The notes beneath the pieces are model-generated. The model ran no database searches. It was given only the letters and a program-made list of their open reading frames with translations, and was not told where the DNA came from. A stretch of 64,000 nt of DNA from UBA1189 sp964570685 (GTDB taxonomy: Bacteria > Bacteroidota > Bacteroidia > Bacteroidales > Bacteroidaceae), in NCBI GenBank assembly GCA_964570685.1, contig CAZMZC010000010.1:1-64000 (forward strand), in the 5' to 3' direction. Shown here one piece after another: positions 7,138 to 16,697 of this stretch. The translations under genes and the position numbers were made by a program. The number at the start of each line of letters is the position of its first letter. Positions within the stretch are counted from its first letter, which is position 1.

Positions 7138-10100
7138 TTAACGTTTCACATAAATCTTTGTTTTCTCAATCATGTAGACGCCCTCGCTCAGGTGGCCAAT
7201 CTCGTTGATACCCTCCTGACCATCTATGGTGCATACCTTGCGACCCACCATGTCGTATACAGTGATGGAGCGTGCCTCGGGGAGAGTGACGTATACGGTA
7301 CCGCCATTGACCGTAACCGTGAAGTCGTATGCGATATCTTCCTCTGCTTCGTCCTGCATCTGTATGCGGAACATGGGAGCACCTTGTGTGCTTGCGGTTG
7401 CGGTAATATAGGCCGAGAAGGGGTTTACGTTGTATTTCTCGGGGACAAAGACGCTACCAGCGCTATAGGAACCGAACTTGTTGTTCACGTTCAGTGCGTA
7501 TACATCGGGACTCGGGCTGATAATATCGTACGAGGGCACAAAGGTAAAGTTGGCACCTTGGCTACCAGCCACATTTTCGGTGGACTCGATAGTGGCATTG
7601 TCGGCCATAAAGGCTACAGTACCATTCAACGAGCTGTTGCCATACTCGGTGTTATTGGGCATGGCGATGATGTAGGGAATGTTGGCAGTCATTTGTGTGG
7701 CTGCCACGAATCCGCTATTTTCATACTTGGCCAGCCAGAAGTGGTTTGTAGCATCGCATCCGAAGGGAGCAACGTCGGCCTTGACAGAGTGAACAAAGCG
7801 CTGCACGTCGTAGGGCAGTGTGATTGCCTCCCATCCAGCTGCAGAACCCATACCAGTGGTCTGTGTGAAGGTGCGCTCATAGCTTACATGCTTGGCTGTG
7901 AAAGAACGGGGCGCATAGAAGGGGAAATTGGCGGCTAGCTTCAACGTGTCGGCTTGACCGTTCTCAACCAATGTGATGCGCTTTTCGCCGATGAGCGGAT
8001 GGGCAAACTCACCCTTCTCATCTACATATATCAGCAGATTCTGGTAGGATGTATTGTCAAACAGGTCGGCGGTGATAGGCAGGTCGGTGTCCCATACCAC
8101 AGCATTCAGTGCGCTACATCCATAGAACAGTTCGTGCCCAATGCTCTCCAGTGCTGCTCCGCTCACCGTTATGCTACGCAGTTGGGTGGCGTTGCTGAAG
8201 GCTCTGTCGTCAATGCCGCTGATGGCAAATGCGATGGTGTCGTAAATCACTTCGTCGGCTATGGTGATATGTCCGCTGTAAGAGTTGGCAGCATTGCCAC
8301 CTTCGGTCTCTGACACTTTCACGCGAGGCGTCACGGTTGACTCTATGCGATAGGTAGCTCCGTCGGCCTCAAACCAGTTTCTGATGCGGTAGTAGGGCGA
8401 GCGACGGTGTCCCTCCTTGCGCACTACATAATAGAGCGTGCTCTTCTCGGTGAGCGTAAGGGGACCTTCGTAATGATAGCTGTAGGCTGTAGGCGTGGTG
8501 CCGTCGAGGGTGTAATATATGGATATGGTTGAGTCACTGGCAACGAAGTAGAGACTATCGTTGTTGATTTCATACTCTACCTCCACATCCACCTGCGGCA
8601 GCATGCTGTCTACGAGCTCTACCTCCACGGCATTTGAGTAGCGTGAGTATACGCTGTCTCGCACGCTACGCACAGTAGCGCGATACAGTCCGCCGTCAAG
8701 GTTTTCGAATCGGCATGAGTCACCATCAGTGCGCAATGTATGGATGGTGGTCACATAGTAGCGTTTCTCTTGGGTGCTACGCTCCTCCGAGGCGGCCCGA
8801 GATGTTTGCATTGCCATACGTGTGGCACTCGCTTGGGGTATACGCGCAGGCTGCAGCTGTCTATATTTCGTTCGCTTGGGTGCTGCGCTGCCCTCATCGC
8901 CACTATCGTCATCGCTGTCGCCCAACAACTCCTCGGTGCGGTCACCAGGGAGGATGTATATGTAGTCGAGGTCTACACGAGTCGACTCCTTGAGGTCTGT
9001 TTGTTCATTGTCACGGGTGTCCATGTAAATGCATGAGTTGTTACCTATCGTATCCATCACCACGAAGTAATGCAGCCACTCATGATCATCTACAGGGATA
9101 CCATAGCCAAACATGCCGTCGCCCCAAGCCTCATCGGTCACAGCCATAATCATGAAGGCATCCTTGTCGGTAGCCTCGCTCTTGCGCACACTGAATAGGA
9201 TAGTGAAGTGGGTTGAGTCGCTCGCGATGCGCGGTGTAAGGATAGCGCCTCGTGAAGATGCCGAGCCTATGCGCACAGCACCATCGAGTCCGAACACTCC
9301 CTGTCCATACCAACCAGCCTGATTGGTGTAGCTGTCGAGGATGGTGCCGATGTCAGAGTTACCCTTCTTCACCTTTTCGAAATCCTCGTCGAGCATGTAG
9401 GGATTCTCTTCCAGTATATCGAGCTGCACCTCATATTCCTTGATACCGGGCAGGTATGTCCAAGTTACGGAGAAGGCACTTTCTGTCACCTCGGTAGGTG
9501 CATTCAGGGTAGGTACAGGGAGTGCTCCCTTCATAAAGGAGAACTTTACCACATCACCCTCGGCCGTGATACCAGTGATATCCTTGCCCATATATTCGTC
9601 GGCATATACGGTAGCTGCAGGTGTACTGGTAGCCGTCAGCTCGGTGTTGTTCGATGTACCGGGGTAAGTGTCTCCGCTCTGCGTACTCTTGGTGAGCTTG
9701 TTATCGGCAGGAATGATAGTCATGCGTTGATGCGTCGGCATATTGTTCACCGTATTGTTCTGCCAAGCCGACTCGAGGTAGTCTACATGTATCACCAGCA
9801 TACCCTCAGCAGGGATGTAGGCATCCCACTTGGTGCGTTGGTGATTCTCCACTATATAATACTCATTGGCATTTGCATCGTTCACGATTTTGTAGGCATC
9901 TCCACCTTCGCTCAGGGCTGTGAGTGTCACGTCGGCAGGGTCTTCCAGTACTATCATATCCTTCCATCCGAGAAATTCCTTCTCATAGCCAGTATATCCG
10001 CAGGGGGTATGTCCATTATTGTTGTAGCAACCATAGTGCATCAGGCTCCAACTCTCCATGCCAAACCCGTTCGAGTCATCGGTGGGGTAAAAGTCGGGCA

Positions 10101-11067
10101 AACCCAGACAGTGCGAGAACTCGTGGCAGAAAGTACCGATACCGTCCAGCACTTCTCCCTCCCAACCATCGCGCTCATTATTACAGGCATACTTGGCTAT
10201 CTTTACACCATCCAATTGGAGGTCTTTGCTCACATACCACTGGTGCGGCCAAATGGCATCGGCCAGTTGGGCTGTATTCGAGGCTTCGCCATAACCTGCG
10301 TAAATGACATAGACGATATCGACGTAACCGTCACCATTGTTGTCGAACTTAGAGAAGTCAGTTTCCGTATTGGCTCTTTTGCAAGCCTCCTCTATCATTT
10401 CTTGCGATCTCTGGTCGTTGCCGTTCTCATCGTTGCCGCCATAGTAAACCATTTTGTTGGGGAGGTCTATGGGGCCGATAATCTCAAACTTGGGAGTAAA
10501 CTTACCCTCCGACTGGTCCTCGAAGTACTCTTTCACACTACCATAGCCACCCTCATCCTTGTAGTCATCGCCATTGATATGGCCCTCAAACAGCGCCTTC
10601 GGATCGGCTGAAAAGAACTTCATGTCGCTATACTGTACTAGCAACACCGGAATGTGTACCTCGCCCGTAGTAGCAACCTCGCCAGCTCGTTGCGGTGCAC
10701 GAGCAGCTCTTGCCCGCTGTGCAACATTCCCTTGTTGTATAGCTAATGCATGCAGCTGGTCTACGCTGGGCAATACCTCTACGAAGTTCTTCTCCTCGTG
10801 GCTACGTGCCTCACTACCGTGTGCCAGACGCTTTGTCGCCACTATCTTACCGTCGGCAATATCGGCATAGTAATAGCCGTTGCCGTCGGCCTTCACCACC
10901 ACCCCATCTTCGGTCATCAGGTAGTGGAAGTGCTCGTCACCTCTTTGGGTCAGTGTCAGCACTGTGCCATCGGGCTGTTCCACTCTCATTGTGATGCGCT
11001 TGGCAGGTACGGCCCACATCGTGAGCGTACACACACACAGCATCATTGCAAAAAACAATCTTTTCAT
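7138..11067 (-). CDS. Secreted M6-family metalloprotease with T9SS sorting tail
   Basis: A 1309-aa secreted enzyme. Signal peptide at 1-19 (MKRLFFAMMLCVCTLTMWA). The M6 (immune inhibitor A-like) peptidase domain covers roughly residues 130-500, with zinc-binding HEFSH at 315-319 in the context CHEFSHCLGLPDFY. Downstream come FN3-like and MAM-like beta regions (about 515-700), a chitobiase C-terminal-type repeat (IYYTLDGTTPT), and a BspA-like LRR_5 segment (IDDRAFSNATQLRSITV). The last 80 residues (ITVYDMVGRKVCTIDG... GVYMIEKTKIYVKR) match the Por secretion tail of type IX substrates, so surface display or release is expected. It heads the M6-lipoprotein-hflX cluster. Confidence 0.88.
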   Translation of the reverse strand: MKRLFFAMMLCVCTLTMWAVPAKRITMRVEQPDGTVLTLTQRGDEHFHYLMTEDGVVVKADGNGYYYADIADGKIVATKRLAHGSEARSHEEKNFVEVLPSVDQLHALAIQQGNVAQRARAARAPQRAGEVATTGEVHIPVLLVQYSDMKFFSADPKALFEGHINGDDYKDEGGYGSVKEYFEDQSEGKFTPKFEIIGPIDLPNKMVYYGGNDENGNDQRSQEMIEEACKRANTETDFSKFDNNGDGYVDIVYVIYAGYGEASNTAQLADAIWPHQWYVSKDLQLDGVKIAKYACNNERDGWEGEVLDGIGTFCHEFSHCLGLPDFYPTDDSNGFGMESWSLMHYGCYNNNGHTPCGYTGYEKEFLGWKDMIVLEDPADVTLTALSEGGDAYKIVNDANANEYYIVENHQRTKWDAYIPAEGMLVIHVDYLESAWQNNTVNNMPTHQRMTIIPADNKLTKSTQSGDTYPGTSNNTELTATSTPAATVYADEYMGKDITGITAEGDVVKFSFMKGALPVPTLNAPTEVTESAFSVTWTYLPGIKEYEVQLDILEENPYMLDEDFEKVKKGNSDIGTILDSYTNQAGWYGQGVFGLDGAVRIGSASSRGAILTPRIASDSTHFTILFSVRKSEATDKDAFMIMAVTDEAWGDGMFGYGIPVDDHEWLHYFVVMDTIGNNSCIYMDTRDNEQTDLKESTRVDLDYIYILPGDRTEELLGDSDDDSGDEGSAAPKRTKYRQLQPARIPQASATRMAMQTSRAASEERSTQEKRYYVTTIHTLRTDGDSCRFENLDGGLYRATVRSVRDSVYSRYSNAVEVELVDSMLPQVDVEVEYEINNDSLYFVASDSTISIYYTLDGTTPTAYSYHYEGPLTLTEKSTLYYVVRKEGHRRSPYYRIRNWFEADGATYRIESTVTPRVKVSETEGGNAANSYSGHITIADEVIYDTIAFAISGIDDRAFSNATQLRSITVSGAALESIGHELFYGCSALNAVVWDTDLPITADLFDNTSYQNLLIYVDEKGEFAHPLIGEKRITLVENGQADTLKLAANFPFYAPRSFTAKHVSYERTFTQTTGMGSAAGWEAITLPYDVQRFVHSVKADVAPFGCDATNHFWLAKYENSGFVAATQMTANIPYIIAMPNNTEYGNSSLNGTVAFMADNATIESTENVAGSQGANFTFVPSYDIISPSPDVYALNVNNKFGSYSAGSVFVPEKYNVNPFSAYITATASTQGAPMFRIQMQDEAEEDIAYDFTVTVNGGTVYVTLPEARSITVYDMVGRKVCTIDGQEGINEIGHLSEGVYMIEKTKIYVKR

Positions 11068-11114
11068 CCTATTTTCGTAATATAATTATACCTTTTTATA
11101 GATTTATGAATTGC

Positions 11115-11161
11115 AAAGGTAATAAAAACGCGTGAATAATTAGAAAAAATGTGTACTTTTG
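11115..11161. promoter_or_regulatory. Divergent promoters between the M6 protease and TlpA genes
   Basis: TACCTTTG on the reverse strand (11115-11122) faces the M6 protease gene, and TACTTTTG on the forward strand (11154-11161) faces the TlpA-like gene 21 bp downstream. Both match the Bacteroidota -7 consensus TAnnTTTG. Confidence 0.55.
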
Positions 11162-11181
11162 CAATCAAATCATATTGAATA

Positions 11182-11679
11182 ATGAAAACTAATAGAATTT
11201 TATTCCTTGCCATGCTGTTTATGGCAAGCATGGCGGCCAAGGCGCAACTCCCCTCCGTACAGCTCAAGACCTTGGAGGGAAAGACCATCAATACAGCCAA
11301 GTTGCACAACGACGGCAAGCCGTTTATCATCAGTTTCTTTGCCACTTGGTGCAAGCCTTGCAACCGTGAGCTCAGTGCCATCCACGAGGTATATCCCGAC
11401 TGGCAGGATGAGACAGGCGTGAAGGTAATCTGCGTATCTATTGACCAGGCGCAGAACATCAATAAGGTGAAGCCCTTGGTCGACGGCAATGGTTGGGAAT
11501 ACGAGGTATTGCTCGACCCCAACGGTGACTTCCGCCGCGCCATGGGTGTGCAGACCATCCCCCATGTATTCATCGTGGACGGCAAAGGTAAGATTGCCGA
11601 ATCGCGCAGCGGATATACCGACGGTTCGGAGGAGCACCTGATTGAGAAGGTGCGCGAGCTGGTGAAGAAGAAAAAGTAA
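11182..11679 (+). CDS. TlpA-like periplasmic thioredoxin
   Basis: A 165-aa thioredoxin-fold protein with a signal peptide (cleavage after about AAKA, residue 21) and the redox motif WCKPC (Cys57, Cys60). The cis-proline loop is seen in GVQTIPHVFIVDGKGK. The family reduces periplasmic disulfides or supports cytochrome and envelope protein maturation. It is the first gene of a forward operon with a DUF6029-like barrel (4-bp gap) and an Omp28-type protein, all envelope proteins, so its client may lie in this set. Confidence 0.9.
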   Translation: MKTNRILFLAMLFMASMAAKAQLPSVQLKTLEGKTINTAKLHNDGKPFIISFFATWCKPCNRELSAIHEVYPDWQDETGVKVICVSIDQAQNINKVKPLVDGNGWEYEVLLDPNGDFRRAMGVQTIPHVFIVDGKGKIAESRSGYTDGSEEHLIEKVRELVKKKK

Positions 11680-11682
11680 AGA

Positions 11683-13353
11683 ATGAAACACCCGATACTA
11701 CTGACAGTCCTCGCCATAGCAGGACTGTTGCCGTTTACGATGACGGCACAAGACCTTGATGATGAGGTGCAGAAGGTGGCTCTGCATGGTAGCATACAGA
11801 GCGATATCCTCGTGCCGCAGGAGGATGAGAGTATAGGCACGGGCAGCTACGACACGTGGGCGCTGACCAACACGTATGCCGACCTCTACATGATGAGCAA
11901 GTATGTTGATGCAGGGGCACGGCTCGAGTTCACCCAATTCCCGCTCCCCGGCTTCGAGCCCGAGTTTCAGGGATGGGGCGTACCGCATATATATATAAAA
12001 GGTAAGGTGCAAGGAGCCGAACTCACGGTGGGCGACATGTACGACCAGTTTGGCAGCGGATTCATCTTCCGCACCTACGAAGAGCGCAGCCTCGGTATCG
12101 ACAACGCGCTACGCGGTGCCCGACTTAACCTCACAGCTATCCCCGGTGTGCAGTGGAAGGTGCTCGGCGGTGTGCAGCGCACCTACTGGAACTGGAACCA
12201 CAAGGCTTGGGTGGCAGGCACCGATGCCGAGATGAACATCGACCACTACAGCGCAGCCATGCAGGAGCGTGGCATCACCTGGATGGTGGGCGGCTCGTAT
12301 GTATTGAAGCACGAGGCCGACGAAGATGTCATCGTGCCCGGCACCAATTACCGCTTGAATCTGCCTACAAACATCGGTGCCTTCGACGTACGCTCACGTT
12401 TCCAGATGGGCAACTACAGCCTGCTGGCCGAGTATGCCTGGAAGGGACAGGACCCCTCGTTCGACAACGGATACATTTATCATAAGGGACAGGCACTGAT
12501 GCTCTCGGGCTCCTACTCGCAGCGCGGATTCACCGCCCTCGTGCAGGCTAAGCGCAGTGAGAACATGGCCTACCGCAGCCAACGCTCTCGCGAAGGCATG
12601 GCAGCCTATATCAACCACATGCCCGCTTTTGCCTACCAGCACACCTATGCGCTGCCCGCCCTCTACCCCTATGCTACGCAGAATGCCGATGGCGAATGGG
12701 CCTTCCAAGGCGAAGCATCCTACACCTTCAAACGCAAGACAGCGCTCGGCGGCAAGTATGGCACCAAGATAAAGCTCAACATGAGCCACATCCGCGCTCT
12801 CGACAAGCACCCCGTAGCGATGCCCCACGGCACACTGATGGGCACCGACGGCTACACCGGTTCATTCTTCAAGATGGGCAAGGAGCTTTACTACCAGGAC
12901 ATCAACCTGCAGTTGGAGAAGCGCATCACCAAGGACTTCAAGCTCAACGCCATGTACATGAACCAGCACTACAACCAGACCGTAGTGGAGGGCGATGTTG
13001 GCATGATACATGCCAACATCGGTGTGCTCGAAGGCCAATACAAGATAAACAGCCGCTACACCCTACGCAGCGAGCTGCAATATCTCGCTACCCGTCAGGA
13101 CGAGGGCGACTGGTGCTATGCACTCGTAGAGCTGTCGGCGCTCCCCTACCTCATGTTCACCGTGAGCGACATGTGGAACTGCGGCGACACTGGCCTGCAC
13201 TACTACATGGGCTCCGTCACCTTCAACTACGAGGCCCACCGCCTCATGCTCAGCTATGGCCGCACTCGTGCCGGCTTCAACTGTGCTGGAGGCGTATGCC
13301 GCTATGTGCCTGCAAGCCGTGGTGTACAATTGTCGTACAACTATAATTTCTAA
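11683..13353 (+). CDS. Outer-membrane beta-barrel protein, DUF6029-like
   Basis: A 556-aa protein with a signal peptide (MKHPILLTVLAIAGLLPFTMTA) and many alternating aromatic strands from residue 60 onward (YADLYMMSKYVDAGARLEFTQF, GAELTVGDMYDQFGSGFIFRTYEE). It ends in an aromatic residue after VQLSYNYNF, as barrel proteins do. The layout matches the DUF6029 family, found beside TlpA and Omp28 genes in Bacteroidota. Substrate unknown. The GC content is higher than in the later Sus region. Confidence 0.75.
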   Translation: MKHPILLTVLAIAGLLPFTMTAQDLDDEVQKVALHGSIQSDILVPQEDESIGTGSYDTWALTNTYADLYMMSKYVDAGARLEFTQFPLPGFEPEFQGWGVPHIYIKGKVQGAELTVGDMYDQFGSGFIFRTYEERSLGIDNALRGARLNLTAIPGVQWKVLGGVQRTYWNWNHKAWVAGTDAEMNIDHYSAAMQERGITWMVGGSYVLKHEADEDVIVPGTNYRLNLPTNIGAFDVRSRFQMGNYSLLAEYAWKGQDPSFDNGYIYHKGQALMLSGSYSQRGFTALVQAKRSENMAYRSQRSREGMAAYINHMPAFAYQHTYALPALYPYATQNADGEWAFQGEASYTFKRKTALGGKYGTKIKLNMSHIRALDKHPVAMPHGTLMGTDGYTGSFFKMGKELYYQDINLQLEKRITKDFKLNAMYMNQHYNQTVVEGDVGMIHANIGVLEGQYKINSRYTLRSELQYLATRQDEGDWCYALVELSALPYLMFTVSDMWNCGDTGLHYYMGSVTFNYEAHRLMLSYGRTRAGFNCAGGVCRYVPASRGVQLSYNYNF

Positions 13354-13380
13354 GTTTAGATTTATCACGCTAATGATTTT

Positions 13381-13507
13381 GTTTCTCACACAGATCTCAC
13401 AGATCACACAGATGGCGAGTCGCTTCGCCCTCGCTTGCCATCCGGATGGTACACGCGAGTGAAACGATGCGTGCCTTCGTGAGATTCGTGAGATCTGCGT
13501 GAGAAAA
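13381..13507. repeat. Intergenic inverted repeat (CTCACACAGATCTCAC type)
   Basis: TTTCTCACACAGATCTCAC (from 13382) pairs imperfectly with the mirror sequence ending GTGAGATCTGCGTGAGAAAA (to 13506), forming a long hairpin between the barrel gene and the Omp28-like gene. It may modulate read-through within the operon or be a dispersed palindrome. Confidence 0.55.
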
Positions 13508-13543
13508 AGATATATCAGCGAGAACAATAATACATTTACTCTT

Positions 13544-14329
13544 ATGAACAATAATATATTTAACATACTTCTCATTCTCCCCCTACTCTTCAGCTGCAGC
13601 GATGTCATTCCCGAGGACGAACGCTACGTAGAGCTGCCCACAGTAGAGGCCAAGCGTAGCATCCTTATCGAGGACTTCACCGGCCAGTTCTGCTCCAACT
13701 GCCCCGAAGCCCATAAAGTCATCAGCGACCTACAGGCTCAGTATGACGATGCAGTGATTGCCGTAGCCATCCATGCCGGCCATTTTGGTATCGCCGAGGG
13801 CAGCAACCCCAACATCATCGGACTCATGCAACCCGAGGGAGACATCTATGCCACGCACTGGGGCGTAGAAGCCTACCCCGCAGGACTCATCAACCGTACC
13901 TCGGGACTGCTCAAGCACACCGAATGGGCCACATACGCCCGTGAAGCCCTGAGTCAGGAGGCTATGGTAGATATTGCAGTAGATTGCCGGGTGACGGATG
14001 ACAGCACACAGCTCGTTATCCATACCGACATTACCTCCAACGTCCCTATGGAGGGCAACAAACTGCAACTGTGGATTACCGAGAGCAACATCACTACCGT
14101 GCAGCAGAATGGCGGCACGCTCGATACCCACTATGTCCACCACCACGTATACCGTGCTTCGGTAAATGGCACATGGGGCAAAGAGGTAAGCATCCCCTAC
14201 AGCAACGTACACTACGTTGACGTGCGCGACAACTGGGACATCGACAATCTCTCCGTGGTAGCCTTCGTCTACAACGACACCGATGGTGTGTTGCAGGTAG
14301 CCGAGCAACATTTGAACACTAACAATTAA
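13544..14329 (+). CDS. Omp28-related lipoprotein with thioredoxin-like motif
   Basis: I chose ATG 13544 rather than an upstream in-frame start at 13499, because it places a lipoprotein signal (ILPLLFSC, Cys18) at the N-terminus; the longer form would bury it. The mature protein begins with an Omp28/thioredoxin-like domain (ILIEDFTGQFCSNCPEA, Cys50 and Cys53), then an immunoglobulin-like region of about 120 residues. Omp28 of Porphyromonas is an outer-membrane antigen; its reaction is unknown. Third gene of the TlpA operon, so a redox partnership is possible. Confidence 0.8.
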   Translation: MNNNIFNILLILPLLFSCSDVIPEDERYVELPTVEAKRSILIEDFTGQFCSNCPEAHKVISDLQAQYDDAVIAVAIHAGHFGIAEGSNPNIIGLMQPEGDIYATHWGVEAYPAGLINRTSGLLKHTEWATYAREALSQEAMVDIAVDCRVTDDSTQLVIHTDITSNVPMEGNKLQLWITESNITTVQQNGGTLDTHYVHHHVYRASVNGTWGKEVSIPYSNVHYVDVRDNWDIDNLSVVAFVYNDTDGVLQVAEQHLNTNN

Positions 14330-14341
14330 TACTATACAACA

Positions 14342-14869
14342 ATGAAAAAGCTATTCAACCTCCCCTTCGCTATGCTCCTCTGCATAGCTATGTCAGTAAT
14401 GTTCACTGCTTGTGAACCCGAACCCGAGAACATCGACAAAGACGAAAAGAATTTGGCTTTCCTCTGCGGTTCAGAGAGTATCAAGGAGGGCAGCATCTAC
14501 ACCTCAACAACACTTGATACAACCCTCCTGACTTTGTTTGGTACGACCCGCTTTGTCCCCGGCATTGACCTCGTGGGCGACAATGATGGTAAGGTAAACA
14601 TCATCGTAAAGTCGCTCAACGAGACTATGGTAGAGATTTGCGCCTTCGGAGGTTGCCAGATAACGCTTCCCCACGCAGGCTATGCTACCAGCGTATCGGG
14701 CACCATCACTGCTGGTACCCGTCTGCCACTCGAGATCCACTACACACCCACCAGCAAACCCGAGGATGACATCTATCGTGCCGAAGCCCTCATCACCGCC
14801 TACTACGAAGGCTATGAAGAGGATGCCGTGAGTTTCAAGCTTGTGATGACCAACGCCAAAGAGGAATAA
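14342..14869 (+). CDS. Lipoprotein of unknown function, 175 aa
   Basis: Lipoprotein signal AMSVMFTAC (Cys24), followed by an acidic linker (EPEPENIDKDEK) and a beta-rich domain. The C-terminal half (GTRLPLEIHYTPTSKPEDDIYRAEALITAYYEGYEEDAVSFKLV) resembles an immunoglobulin-type fold. It is the last gene of the TlpA operon, 12 bp after the Omp28-like gene, and is followed by a strong terminator. I recognise no family. Confidence 0.75.
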   Translation: MKKLFNLPFAMLLCIAMSVMFTACEPEPENIDKDEKNLAFLCGSESIKEGSIYTSTTLDTTLLTLFGTTRFVPGIDLVGDNDGKVNIIVKSLNETMVEICAFGGCQITLPHAGYATSVSGTITAGTRLPLEIHYTPTSKPEDDIYRAEALITAYYEGYEEDAVSFKLVMTNAKEE

Positions 14870-14909
14870 GTTCGGTCTGCGAGGACACCTTTAAGACATA
14901 ATACAAAGA

Positions 14910-14946
14910 AGCCGATTTCATCGAACGGATGAAATCGGCTCTTTCT
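14910..14946 (+). terminator. Rho-independent terminator of the TlpA operon
   Basis: A perfect 13-bp stem (AGCCGATTTCATC 14910-14922, GATGAAATCGGCT 14928-14940) with a 5-nt loop is followed by CTTTCT. Confidence 0.85.
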
Positions 14947-15095
14947 ATAATTCCAATTGATATACCACACGGCAGGGCTTGCCCCGATGGGTAGGTGGCG
15001 TGGATAAGTGGAACAAAAGCAGGCAAAAGCCAAAGTAACATAGTCGTCTGTTCATAGTATGCATGATTAGATAGGTAAACACCGATATTATTTCC

Positions 15096-16592
15096 TCAGA
15101 AGGAGAGCCTCAGCGAAGCACTGCTTTCGACAGGCTCTCCCCATACGGTGGCCGGGGTCCACTTTGGCATCAGCTTGATTATCCGCATAGCCTCATCAAT
15201 AAAGTCCCGAGGGATTGTCGTCCTATTAGCATTAGCCATAAACGTATAGTCTTTATCGAGCTCTACATCACTGATATTGCCTTCTTGGTCAACATTGAAC
15301 TTGAATTGTAGTGATTGTCCTACGCGTTTCCCTCCTTTCCTAAAAGAGGGGTTGACGTTTTCCTCAAAGAATCTATTGAAAGCCCTATAACCACCAGGGA
15401 AAGAAGCTTGCGTTGTCGGCGCTATATCTTCGTACTCATCTTCACCCTCACGTGGGAAAATATATAAATCCTGTGAATAGAGAATAACTACCCTTCCATT
15501 ACGTACCGTATACGCCCTGTGATAGTAGTACCTTCCCTCTCTCCATTCAATAGGTCGCTTGATTTTCGCTTCCAAAGCCTTTCGGGCAGTGTCACCAGCG
15601 ACAGTATAGTCAAGGCATAGTATATATTCCCTTTCCATAGGCTCGCCGCGAAACTTATTGTTTCGCTTGAAGTTCATATCATACGTGCGGCTTGTGCCAT
15701 GTGGAATTGTCACCGCGCTATCTGTCTGTGAGCAAAACAGCATGGCACGCTTCCCATTCATCACTGTATCTACTGCAAACTCAGGCAATATGGTTATATC
15801 TTTGTCCGTAGGGTTGTCAACAGTCAACTTGTACCACTCATAACCTATGCGATTGTGATTGCCAAAATGCCACGATGCACTCATCGTTATAGGTTTCTCA
15901 CGGGTGACAACTCGCCTCCCCGCGATGCTTCTGTTGAACGTTTCCCTGTGCAAAGGGGGTTGTTTTTGTACAGTTGTCCTTGCAGGTATACGGGTGACAA
16001 TGGTTTGCCTCGGTTGCTCCACCTCCTGCTTGGTCATTCGTGGTTTTCCTACAAATTCAGTCCCCGACTCCCCGCTGCTGTTGGGATGACAGATATTCAG
16101 GCGCATCCACACACGTTGGGCGGCATCCTTGTGGTATCCGGGCTTCCATCGGGGCATGTCAAGTAGCATATGCTCCACTTTGTTTTGGAATGCCGTGGGG
16201 CCGTTGCCATCTACGCGCTGCAAGTTGCTTACGCTTCCGTCACGCTCTATCACCGCATCGTAGGTAGCATGGAAGGTGGTGTCCGCGATGTGGTCATACA
16301 ATCCATATTCGCGGACATACTCGTCGAAGGCATTCACGCGGTCCACCGTGTCCACCCCCTCGGGAACAAACCGTGGCATCTCCGCGACCCACGAGTACAC
16401 GACCGTATTGATACCCTTCACCTCCTCGTATACCACCTTGTAGGGCACGGCATAGCTACTGTCGGGCACGTCTACGAGCTTGAAATACTGGACGCTCTCT
16501 TCAGCTGAAACGACTACGGTAATGGAGTCCTCGGGTTCGGCATGCACCGCAGCTCCAATGGCAAGCAATAAGCATAGCAATAGATATTTCAT
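15096..16592 (-). CDS. Periplasmic protein with two TonB C-terminal-like domains
   Basis: I set the start at ATG 16592 (MKYLLLCLLLAIGAAVHAEP), which gives a clean signal peptide; an upstream in-frame ATG at 16646 would add 18 residues. A first TonB_C-like unit lies near residues 110-180 (VIERDGSVSNLQRVDG ... MPRWKPGYHKDAAQRVWMRLNI) and a second fills the last 95 residues (SLQFKFNVDQEGNISDVEL ... MPKWTPATVWGEPVESSASLRL). Such proteins occur in Bacteroidota outside TonB systems, often as energy-coupling or scaffold parts. No TonB partner is adjacent, and the role is unknown. A relative of this domain occurs in the gene at 18521. Confidence 0.75.
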   Translation of the reverse strand: MKYLLLCLLLAIGAAVHAEPEDSITVVVSAEESVQYFKLVDVPDSSYAVPYKVVYEEVKGINTVVYSWVAEMPRFVPEGVDTVDRVNAFDEYVREYGLYDHIADTTFHATYDAVIERDGSVSNLQRVDGNGPTAFQNKVEHMLLDMPRWKPGYHKDAAQRVWMRLNICHPNSSGESGTEFVGKPRMTKQEVEQPRQTIVTRIPARTTVQKQPPLHRETFNRSIAGRRVVTREKPITMSASWHFGNHNRIGYEWYKLTVDNPTDKDITILPEFAVDTVMNGKRAMLFCSQTDSAVTIPHGTSRTYDMNFKRNNKFRGEPMEREYILCLDYTVAGDTARKALEAKIKRPIEWREGRYYYHRAYTVRNGRVVILYSQDLYIFPREGEDEYEDIAPTTQASFPGGYRAFNRFFEENVNPSFRKGGKRVGQSLQFKFNVDQEGNISDVELDKDYTFMANANRTTIPRDFIDEAMRIIKLMPKWTPATVWGEPVESSASLRLSF

Positions 16593-16697
16593 AGGCGTAA
16601 CGATTAAATCCGCCGTAAAGGTATGGAATATTACACTTATTCCCAAGCATCTTGACTTACAAGATACTTACAAAACTCTTACGACCTCCCCTTTCTC

